Positions 28,601-40,600 of a stretch of DNA of 64,000 bases are shown here, one piece after another. Both the position numbers and the translations under genes were made by a program. Below the pieces are notes generated by a model that saw nothing but the letters and a program-made list of their open reading frames with translations, did no database searches and was not told the origin of the DNA. The first letter of the stretch is position 1; every line of letters begins with the position of its first letter. This stretch comes from Aplectana chamaeleonis (taxonomy: Eukaryota > Nematoda > Chromadorea > Rhabditida > Cosmocercidae), in assembly GCA_029168955.1 (NCBI GenBank), contig JAPDOI010000215.1, positions 438,001 to 502,000 on the forward strand, written 5' to 3'.

Positions 28601-31600
28601 TCACCAAATGAGAAAAGAAAGTAATTGACCAACAAGTGATCTAGTACAAATGAGTGGAAGTTGATGAAATATTTTGTATGATTACGTCATGAATGTCTTT
28701 TCTGCACCTATCGGTCAACTTTTCTCCCTTGAAAATCAGCTGAAAGAAACATACACGGGATTTAATCGGGAGATCATGGGTCAACACAATTCGTAGCAAT
28801 CGACTCTTCCTTTCTCATGCGTCGATTGGTTGAATGGGGTTCGAAAACGAAAAAAGAGGGGTCCGGAAATGGAGTTTTCAAAAACTTTTCGTAGTTCTTT
28901 CAACGTGGCTGTTCAGTAGGGTGCTAGAGCTTCCATTATATATTGAAAACGCAGAAAAGAATTTCATCGCGAGCGATGCCTTTAAAGTGAGCTACCAGAA
29001 AAATACGAATTGTCTGTTTTCTTCGAATTTTAGAAAAATATCCACCGAAAAGTACTTTTTTTCAAATTTTCTTTTGTTCCTTTTCGCCTTCATAATGTGA
29101 GCATATGCAAATTCCTGAAAGTTCCGCTGGTTATTGTTCCAATAACTAATGTTTCTGTTAAAGGTATTTATTAACGTTTCTATGAAGGATTAGTTGTTCT
29201 ATGTTTGATTGTTCTCATAAAGAAATGAACGTTCCTCTGTGATATGAATACAAATTAGGATTCTATCAAAAAGGGGCTTCTCTTAGCAAAAGTGGTTTGG
29301 TTCAGACAGAAACGTTGCAATAAGAAGTGAACAATAGGAATTTAGAGTGACGAGAGTCTACAAAGCATGAACAATATTTCCTCGAACAAATTTCGTGTGC
29401 TGAACTTTCTTGATAGCGAAAATAACCAATTGCAAACGTTTTTGTAGAACGCACTTCGAAGACAATCGTGTCGGGACCAGGGATGTGCGGAAAAAAATTT
29501 TTTGGAAACGGAAAACAGAAAAGTCAGTTCGACAGAAAACAGAAAACAGAAAAAATCTCCAAAAATGGGCACAAAACAGAAAACATTTGAAAAATCAATA
29601 AATGCATAGTGTTCAGCGTACAGTATTTGAGATTATTTACAGCGTTAAACTTTTTACACATCTTTCCGTGATAAATGGTTCCTTTGCACAATATTCGAAG
29701 GCTAACAGTTGACCAGATGAAGGAATGTAGACACCCGAGAGAGGCAGATTATAAGGGAAGATTGTCCCCCAATCCTCCCTTTTCCTGAGACAATAACACC
29801 CGATTACTTGATCAGAAGCTCATTAAATGCAAAAAAGAACATAGATTCGGTCGAAGCAGACTTGCCCTCCCCTAGTGCACATATTTTAACGATAATTTCG
29901 AGATTTTCGCAGGGTTGAACAGTGTACTACTCCTCAACGCCCTAGAGTCATGCGCGTTACGCGCGCGCGCGCCGTGTGAGTATAAATGTCCTAGCGCGCC
30001 GTCCTTATTCAAATTCAGTCAGCATCATCCTGCGCTGGAATGAGTCAAAACACAAGGTTAGGAATTGCGTAAATGGCACAGTCGGGGCAAACCTTTACAC
30101 AAACCACCTTAGCGGTGACACTGGAGCATTTTCAGCGTCTGCTCACGTTTAAAAATTATTTATACTCGAACGCCGCGTTGAAGCGGGTACCATTAGCTGG
30201 CGCTAAGTCGTACTGAAGCTCTTTATTGTTATTATACAATAAAATCGGAGGTTTCGCGTCACTTGACTGGATAACATACCTTCTGAGGGATCCGTCAACG
30301 GTAGGCCCTTAGGTAAGGGTTAGCACCATAAGATGAAAAAGAAGACTCGGCTTCTTCAATCCCTAATGATATACGCTGAGCATTCGACGTCCATGTCATA
30401 GAGACTTGGATACCTTTCAGGGCTATACAGAGGCATGCGGGGCTCATTCGACGTCCCAGTCATATCTTTCATCTCCTTACATGAGTCTAGTACCAATTTG
30501 AGAACTCCGTGGGTATAGCAGATCTGGTTGACCCTGGGCGATGATCGAACCCTGCCGTGTCGAGCGAGCAGCAGCGCATCCTGCTACTACACCACATCAG
30601 CTCGGGTAACCACCATACCGAGATAGACGAGTTTAACCATAGGGCACTGCAGAGAATGCCGGTAAGCTTTTCTAAACCGTTTACCGTCGCCGTACGTATG
30701 GGGTTACCGTCTATGAGTCCGTCCCCTTGTCTATGGAGTAAATTTCAACAAGTTGCAATCCATGGTTTTTTTTTGTTCTCTGCCCAATTCTACCTATTTT
30801 TACAAAAAAACAGAGAACAGAAAAAAATGGCTAAAAATGGGCAGAAAACAGAAAACATAAAATTCCGCACAACCCTAGCCGGGAACCGTGTGTTCAGCCC
30901 GTGGCCCCGGAAAAGTATGTACGTTTCGCAACGGGGTTTGTTTGCAACTGCGGACCGGAAATTCGCTCCGATAAGGACAGTAACCCTTCTGGACAGAGTT
31001 TGGTTGGAGGCACTTTTTCGCGAAGAAGAATGATAGGCGTTTCGACTTGTACCAATGTTGATTGCGCGTTTCTTATAGCAATTAGGTGGTTTTCTAAGCG
31101 TTCAAGAAAATCTCCCAGATCTGACCTTGCGATTTCCCTAGGGAGGCTATTCGGGGTGCTGATCGCGACTCACAGGTTCACTTGTCGATTTTCCAACAGA
31201 TTTCACTTGATTTCCTCGATCATTCAAAACTTCCCATCTGAAAATTTTTAGAGCAAAATGCGACTTCTGACTTTCGGAATAATTCGATAGATAAAGCCCA
31301 ATTTTCTTACTGGAGGTTATTTGGAGTGCTTAACATAAATTTCAGAACCGCTTGTGAACTTCTGATAGATTATGGTAGATTACCGTTGGATTAGGGTAGT
31401 TGGGCAAAAGTCTCAGATTTTGGCTAGAACTTTCTCTGTGGGGTTATTCGGGGTGTTGAATACGAATTTGACGTATATTCGTCGATTTTCGGAATATAGA
31501 GTTAGGCATTACCTCGTAAATGGCATGAAAGCTACCGTAACCTACGGTATACGTCAAAATACCGTCAAGCGGACCCCATATTCGCATTCAGCACCCTAAA

Positions 31601-34600
31601 TAACTCCCAAAAACCAGTTTTGAGTCTGGAAAGCGTTTTTTCCTGAACACCCTGAAAATTACATGATGGAACTTAAAAAACGCTTATAACTTCGTGAAAC
31701 CAGCAGCTCGGAATGGGGTAATACGCGGTCATTCAATTTAGGCCCAAGAGATACCAGTGATGTAATTTGCTTCCACGGATGCGTTTAAGGCCGGGTTCAT
31801 CCCCGATGGCGTCGGGTATATCGATTTTCAGTCGATATGGATGGTAAACATTGCGTCGCATCGGTCGTCGCGGTTAGTATGATCCCGGCCTAACGCTCCA
31901 GACTCTCCTCTTTTGAATCTGGCGTGGACGTTGTTATATAAGTTTTACGCCCATTAAAGCATAAGACCTGTAGCATTGTTTTTTAAATTTTTCAGGGAAG
32001 TAATTCGGTGGCGAAGAATGTAGAACGTCAGCGGTTTAGAAAACAGACAGGAATGGGATCAGGTGGCCGCTCGTCTGCACCTGGTTACTATCTGGACACT
32101 GATCAACACTCCTCTACTTCCCTCTATCCCGATCGTAGATCGCTTACATTATCGAATCGCTCCTGGAAAGCACAGTCGGGTAAGTCTTCTAAATCGTTTC
32201 AAAAAAGATTTTCTAAAGTTAGCCTTTTCAAGCTTGGAATGAAATTTGAACCAATACCCCGAAAGCATCGGAAACATTGCTAATCACACCGTTCACACAC
32301 CCGCATCGACACCTGAATGCTACCTTCCAGGGATGAGCGGAACCCCGATTTCCGCAGGTTTTCATGCCTCGAAATTCCGATTTCTGAAAAATGGGTGCAG
32401 AAATCAGAACAAAATGCGGTAATAATCTTAACTTGCATCCACTTACAGAAGTTGACGATTTCAGACTCGTCAACTTCTGTGTTAAGACTTCTTAGAGCAA
32501 TTCAATTTCCATGGGATCCGGAGATATGCTTAAATAGAACTCTCTAATTCGTTAGTCTTTAGTCGTTCAATGAGCCCTCGTTAGTCGTGCGTGAGTTGTA
32601 AGAAAATCTAGACACTGACAATAAACACTGCTAACAAGGGAAGTATAAGAAGCGTAGGTCTGAACAGTAGAAATCTAATGTCATGTGGGAATGTTCACGC
32701 ATCGCATGGTAAAATAGTGTTGAGTACCCGCCGCGAAAGATAGATCTGAAGGAGATATAAGCTCCGAAAGTTTGCTTAGCATCGACCTCCTCCTAGTCTA
32801 TGAATTGTTAAGCAGTTGAACCAACAGCGTCGATGGCGCAGATGGAGGAAGGCGGAGTGGGGGGCATGTGACCAGGGTTCGAATCTCCCCTAGAGCTGCT
32901 TTTTTGCAAATTCATGAAACTTTCATTTTTTGATCAAAAATTATGTCACAAAAGCCATCTTATCCTTTTGCTGCGCGATATAGCCATATCGACAGTTAAA
33001 TAGACTCGGGTGCAAGGGATTCAAGGTTTTGTTTACCATCGAAGCTTTCCCATTGTTTTGGGGAACTTATATGATTGGGAAGTATTACCCCACATATGTA
33101 TTTTGAACAAGTTACGAAAACCATCAAAAAAAAAGAAGACGGTGCTCTTGGTGCAATCGGCTTCTGCGACCACCCGTAGTCTGACCGTCATGCCCCTCAT
33201 TTTCCCACCAGGCAAGGTTGGGGAATGCTCTTTGTCCAATTACCAGAGCCGGGTGGTCGCTTCCCATTGAATGGTGTATTCAAGACGAAGAAACTTTACG
33301 TCGTCAGCGGAACATCCCATATCATGACGACGTTAACAACAATTGCATTTTTCGAGAAAGTTTTCATCCATCAAATGCCGGAGAATTGTGTTCTCCTTCT
33401 CGACTGAAGGAGTGATTTTTCCAATCAAAGCGCGATACAGGCTCTTGTGCCGGCGGGCGAAAACTTGCAGTTTTTGATGAAACCGCCTGGCGTAACAAGC
33501 TTGATTTAGCTGGCAGACATCGGGTTTTGAAGCTATTCGAAAGCACTGCTCAAGCGATTTCACCCTACTACAATACCCGCACTAATTTTTTCGAAACAGC
33601 CGCAAAAGTCGCGAAAACGCGACTTTTGCGACTTTTGCCATAACACGGCTCCAAGCTCCCCGTTAGGAGAGCTTGGGGCATATTTGGAATCAGCATTGAG
33701 AGCTCTTTTATTCGAGCTCTAGAAATGTGTGTGCCTAGAAAGAAGAGCTCTCGAAGCTGTTTCCAAATATGCCCCTAGCTCCCCGAACGGGTCACTTTGA
33801 GCCGATTTATGACGAAAAGTCGCGAATTCGCGACTTTTTTGAGTAAATTAGTGCGGGTATTGTATTGCTCTCCAAAATTTTAAATTTTCAGGTCATCTAA
33901 AATAATATTTGGTTTTCGGCGTGGACCATGTCTTTAAGGACGGCTACGTTTTTATTAGTCCAGGTCCTTTCGAAACTCCAACTGATGTCAAATTCCCAGT
34001 AGCGCTCGGCCCCTGTGAAGAGATAGGTTGCCAGGGGCCTATCGCGTTCATTCGCTGTTCATATTGCGGAATGTGCTTTTGTTTGATGCATTTCAAGCCT
34101 ATGCACCATTTGTGAAAGAAATGGTTATGTATTTTGCGTTCCATAAAGTGATAAGGTTGTTAAAAATATGTGATGTTAATACTTCCAAATCATATAAGTT
34201 CTCCAAAACAATGGAAATCCTTGATGAGCAACAAAACCTTAAATCCTTTGTCACCGAGTCTATTTCACTGTCGATGTGGCTATGTCACGCAGCAAAAGGA
34301 TAAGATGATATTTGTGATATAACTTTTGATTAAAATATGAAAGTTCCGTGAATTTGCAAAAAACAGCTCTGGGGGAGATTCGAACCCTGGTTACATGCCC
34401 ACCACTGCCCCTTCCACCCTTTGCGCCGTTGATGCTGATGACTTCCCCGCTTAACAATTCATAGACTAGGAGGAGGTCGATGACTGGCAAACTTTCGAAG
34501 CTTATAACTCCTTCAGATCTATCTTTCGCGGCGGGTACCCAACACTATTTCACCACGTAATGCGTGAACATTCCCAAATGACATTAGATTTCTATCATTC

Positions 34601-37600
34601 AGACCTACGCTTCTTATACTACCCTTGTAAGGCCAAAAAAAAAGCGTCAAAGAGTGAAAAAGAGAAAAGGCATGAATGCATGTATTACTAAAAATCCATA
34701 TACGCCTTCAACAGAGAACAATGTTCGAGCCTTGGATTTACGCGTGATTCACGGTTGTAGTGAGAGTCTTCTATCTAACGATGAGCGTATTTCAGTTTTT
34801 TTCCTTAGTCATTATCGAGAACAGTCGAAAAAACTCAGAATTTTTCGATTTTTCTCGCCTCAGAAAACGTGCGATCAACCGAGAGATGATCGTGGCTTGC
34901 ATGCACCTGTAGACACCTCGATTCGTTGTAGGCATCGCCTCCCGGCAGGTAAATACCGTCACCGACTTAGGCAAAATGCCGCTGAACGCCCAGTTATAAA
35001 GCCTGCGTAGTCAGCGTCATGGTGGCCGTGGAGCCCAAAATTCAAAGTGTTGTCGCCCGCAGTAGTGGCTATCGCGGACGCGGAGTGACTGCCGCGGGCG
35101 AGCGGCTGCTTAAATGCGGTCTACGCGATGATTTTCTTTTCCGAGTTTTCCACTATGAACAATGCGTTGGCCACCAAATGTTACCAAAATTACGAAGAAA
35201 CGCACTAAAACGCCTGATTTCAGTGACATTATTCTTTGACCTGGACTAGTTATCCGTTTGGACGAACATGTTCACGGTGGTTGGCACCGCTGAAAATAGG
35301 GTTAATTGAAAATGGAGTTTTTTCAGGCGAAACAGTATAATTTAGGGTCAGAAGTAAAGAACGGATCAACGGAGAGTAGAAAATTTTAAAGGATTGGTCC
35401 ACAGAAGATTCCATTGTCAAAACGGGCAGTTTCTGTGAGAGTAAAGAGGCGGGGTGGCAGTAAAGGATTTCGGGTGCTTCTGGTGCATTTTTCTCGATTT
35501 TTTCGTCATTTCAGTTCTACCCGGGGGCCAAACACTCGACTTAGCGATTAATCTCAAAATCGAAGATCACCGTGAACACTGCCTTTAAAGGAGTCTGCAG
35601 AGTTGAACCGACCGGCGACTAGTCGCCGAACGTCAGCCTTGACGCGGCGACAAAAGTGTTTTCGAACATTATCGTCGCCGCGTCAGTTGCCGCTCGCTGG
35701 CAGTGATGGAGGGCCTTCGTGGCGTCAACACACTCTGATGTGCCCCTTCGTCGCCCTTCACGCCGCGTCGGTCGTTCCCGTCGCCAAATGTAATCGATAT
35801 TGCACCACTCAGCGCTGTTCGTCGCTGCGAGCAACGCCGCGACTTGAACCCTGCAGACCCCTTTACACCCCCAATGTAGCTACAGACGCTTGTGTGACGT
35901 TTCTTTCCCTACACCTCGATGTTCCATACCTTCTGTTCGACTGTTTCTGTACTTTCTGTTCGACTGTTTCTGTACTTTCTGATTAACATTGGATAGTCCT
36001 CAACTCCAGAATCATGAATATCACCTGTGGCGGACGTGCTAGGGCCATACAAGACGTGAAGTTGGAGCTGAACCCAGTATGGTCATGCCTGGCCACGACC
36101 CAGCTCCGCATCGGCGGTGTGCACGCTCTCTATGACGCCTGACCTCGAGGGATCCGCCAAACCCCTAGAAAGTATGTTCTCTCCCCGTCATTGTTCGTCG
36201 CGACCAGCCATTCTAGTTGGCTAACCAGAGTAGCAACCTATCCCAAGCAGGGACCGCCACGTCATGACCGTGTGACGGCCCTCTACACCTGCCAGGCACC
36301 CTACACGTTCTGCGGTGAGCGCGAATAATTGACAGCGGGAACACACTGAACCACACATAAACGTGCCTAGTGGTTGACAAGTAACAAGCGGCTAAGACCG
36401 TTGATTGGCAGAATACACAAAAGAAAATCATTACTCATCATTTATCATAATGACTTAAATATCCTAGCCCCCCGAGCTCCACTAGAATGTCAGAGGCGCT
36501 GAGCGGTTTGCGGGTCGCGGTTAATTAGCGGTTCCAGGGAGATTCGTGTGGGCGCACCCTCCTGCTTCGTTCCGATCCCTTCAGCTCATTCTTAGGAAGG
36601 TTTAGACGCCAAATGCCAGGCGCCGTGATACGGCCGGCTCCTCTACGATGGTTAAACGCCATCGGAGGCTTCCAGTGCGCACCGTTGCCAGATTCCTTGA
36701 TGACAAAGGGTATGCTCAACCTGCTGACATCTGGCACCTAAACGCCTGCGATAGCATCGGGGTTGGCACGCCCTGGTGCCGCTAGGGTAAACGGGAGTGT
36801 GGCCGCACCAGCGTTTGCCGGAGCGGCGATTCGACCAAGCACTAGGCGAGGGGGGGGGGCAGGACCCAGCCCGTCACAGCGACGTCAAGGGAGAGGCGGC
36901 GCCGAAGAGCGCCGCCTCTCGTAGCCGGTGAAATTAATCAGGCCGACGAGGCAAGTGAAAGGGCCCGGCACAGGGGTGCCCTCGAGGAGGGACCAGTCGC
37001 ACCCGCGACATCATCCTTATTTTGCACAAAGTTGAGTTTGAAGCGAGTTATGCAAAAAAAAAGACGAAAAAGGCGCGAGAGCCCGACCTCGCTCGCTTTC
37101 TGGTCAAATCTTACGAGCGGTAGTGTAACTTACTGCTCAGGGTTTCGCTCTAGCAGCGTGGCACAGTCTTTATACTAGCAGTCATCCCAAAACCATCGTC
37201 AAGTTACACTAGCGTAAGCCGAGTGTCTATTTGTTTCCCTTGCGCATATCTAGCTCCTGCTCGCGTAGTCGAATGTGTCCCCTAATTTGGAGCCAATTTT
37301 GCCCTGTTTCTTCGCGCGCTTGTGCGAAGCGAGGAGAGAGACAGCGAGAAAGTTTGGAGAGAAGAATGCGCAGCATACTGTGCTTATCTGGGTCAAATTC
37401 CGGTCCGCAATTGCGTCTCGACACGCCTTGCGGCCGCGCGCTTTCGAGTCGGAAGAGTTTTCAGCGCCGCAGCTGCCGATCTCTTGACTCTAGGTGGGTT
37501 TTAGAAGCTGGAAACTAAACAAAATTGAAGAAAACTGTATAAAAAAAACCATATCGAGTCGGCTTTGAAGCTGGAAAAGCGATTGACTCGAGCGCGTGCG

Positions 37601-40600
37601 GCCGAAAAGCGTGTCGAGACGCAATTGTGGACCGGAATATCACCCAGATAAGCATAGTACGCGCGCAGACGCTTGCGACAAACGGACATAAATTTCACTC
37701 CCAAATAGAGGATAACAGCCTCGCTTCCTGGACGTTTGTACTACTTGCTATGACTCATTATGGGGTTTTCCAAATTGTCAAAAAAAATGGGATTCATTAC
37801 GTTAGGATATTCAAAAATTTTCAACTTGTGAAAATACTCATACAGTGTGCGCGGAACACTTTTTATTGGTTGCGAGGACTTTGTGTTTTGTTTTCTGTCG
37901 AACCGGATTTCTCTTTTGTGTTTCTTCAAAAAAATTTCGCACAACCCTGATCGGTGCCCAGCTGAGAAAATTCCCCTGTTGCCCGGCTCGGTCTTTTTAG
38001 CGACTACAAGTTTGAATGTGGGAACACTCTCAGAGGTACTCCACGTGACAGTAAATTCCGTTGTAAACGATCGTGCTCTGTGTAGTGAAGCCCTTCCCAA
38101 TGAGACTGTCCGCCCACGCAGTCGGCGTGCGTGTCGAGCGGCCGTCGCTGAGGCGTTCTTAAGACTTGTAACTCAGGAACTCGGAGCTCGCGACCCGCGC
38201 GCATTTCGGGTCGTGCTCGCCACCCGCTAACCCCTCATTTTGGAGTGCTCGCCGCCCGCTGCCCCCTCGCCTTCGCTCGCCACCTGCTATGGGTACAGCT
38301 GGTCGCGAGCGCGAGTAGAAGTGGTATAGCGGGTCGCGAGCTCTTTGCGAGCCAGTCGACCGCATTGTTTTCAAACATCACGGTTGGCGTCTCTTACATC
38401 GACTTCATTTTCTTTTACTCTCTACACCTCTGCTTCGAATTGTCTTGTTTTTATACCTCTGCTTTGATTGCTTTCGTTATTTAGAACGACGGTAAACGCC
38501 GAAAATCTGAATTTGTACCATCTAGGCAACTAAACTTTTTTTTGTTCGGATGAAAATTGACTTCAACATATTCCTCGATAGAATTTGACATTTCGGCCAG
38601 TATTCAGTATGCCCTGCTGATCATATAATATAAATTACCTACTGTTCAACGTGACAGCTGTGACCCGTTAGCCAGATCGTTTTTGCGACCTCGTCATTCG
38701 GTGAGGCAGCACATAATTATTTAATGCCTTAGGTGTATCCACGAGTACCAGATAGGTGTTAATGACTCGCCCTACGACAATCGGGGTGTGAGCTAGTGTT
38801 AAGTTATCACGCAAGAGTGCGCGTTACCCGCTACCATTTTGTCAGAGACCAGGAGAAGGCGAGCGGGTGAGTGTGATGTGGCGAGCGCGCCGCCGAATTA
38901 GGCATCTTCCATAGTCCTCACCGCAAGCGCGGCACGCGCGTGACGCGCGGGACGAGCGGTGGACTATGAAACTTTCCACCGCGCGGCACGCGCGGGACGA
39001 GCGGAAAGCCACTATGAAATCTCCAGCGGCACCGCCGTGGCGGTGCGGGTAAAAGTCTGGCCTCAACTGGGACTCGTACAGAAATTTCTGGCTTGCATTT
39101 GCGTATGCGGTGGCGCAGGATAGTCCCAGAATTATTTATGTTGGAGTGGACTTAAATCGAGAAGCAATTATTGATTGAAACGGTAAAACCGCCACGGCCG
39201 TTTGGGCGGCACCGCTATGGCGGTGCTGATGGACTGTGAAAGTTCTTACCGCGCGTCCCGCCCGTGCCGCGCGGTAAATACTTTCATAGTCCACCGCCTC
39301 TTCCGCGCGTCACGCGCGTGCCGCGCTTGCGGTGAGGACTATGAAAGATGCCTTAGTGGTGGCGGGCGGCGAGCCTCTGCCGTCGAGTGCTCGCCACCCG
39401 CTATAATTTCGCTCGCTGCCCGCAAAAAGGGTTGCTCGCCACCGGACTTTCGCTTCGCGGGTGGGGAGCTCCAACCTTCTGAGCTGTAAGTTGCTAAGCA
39501 AGGAAATTAGACGAATAGTGAATATGATTTCGGTCAGTTGCTTGCAGCCATGGGAATGCTTGTCACAAAAATGCACACGCGGCGGCCACTCGACACGAGC
39601 GCCCACCGTGCGGGCGGGCAGCCTCATTCGAACTCACTATATTTCTCTAGTGAGGCATAATGATTCGATGTCATTTATATACGAGCCGGGTTTACTAAAT
39701 GGGGCCTATATTCATGAAATGGGGCATATCCACAACAAATTTTTTGAAAACCATGGGCAAGCCTATCAGCTAATCTGATGATGTGCACATGGGTTTTCCA
39801 GCATGCTAATTCGAAGAGGAACAGTGGTAGCGCCTGAAAACTTGTGATTCACATAGTACAGGAAATTCTGGGTGAACCTATAAGTGTGGAAAGCACCGTA
39901 AGACGCAAATAGCTGATGTTTCCTTAACTAGCAAAATTTAACTTGAAGAAGCCTCATACTCTCCGCCATCGCTTACAAGGTCTAGTTACACTGCGGATAG
40001 ACGGACAACTGGAGGAATGCGTCGAGCCAAAAGCGAAAGTACAATGGTTACATCAGAGAGGTACGTTATTCTTCAGAATAATTTATTATTAAATTCTTTC
40101 TAGATCATCGCAGTTCAAATTCAGAATCCGCGATTCGGACAGTTTACCACGAGGCTTGAAGCGCTTCACACCGCAAGAACAGCAGCTATACCATCCCATT
40201 CAAAGCTCTAGAACAATGTCAAAGAGGTACGTTTGAGCACGTTCTGCAGTTTAGAAAGAATAAGAAATTCTACATAGTTGGCTGCGGGTAGATGTAACGA
40301 TAACGACTTTCGAAACTATTGCACAAGACTTGGGCTGCACGTTCTTCAACGACAGATCGTCTCTGAGTTGGGACAAACTCTAGCCTCAAATCATAGGCAA
40401 ATTTTGTGTGGCCATAACAACCTGTGGTTTTACATACGTGTGATCCTTGCAGTTTGTGTGACATCTTGAACAGCAGAGAGCTAGAGCAGTTTCAGTGGGC
40501 CTATCTCGAATGTTGGCCATGGTCATTAGAATAACACTTTCATGTGATGTACACCTTGAATGGAAGTACTGTCGTTCTCAGGGCGAAACTCAGGTCCGCA

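Noticed and set aside
30535..30605. Minus-strand tRNA gene
   Set aside because: The B-box is good, but no clean cloverleaf forms and the block is part of the hAT-type element, with a second copy near 61400-61470.
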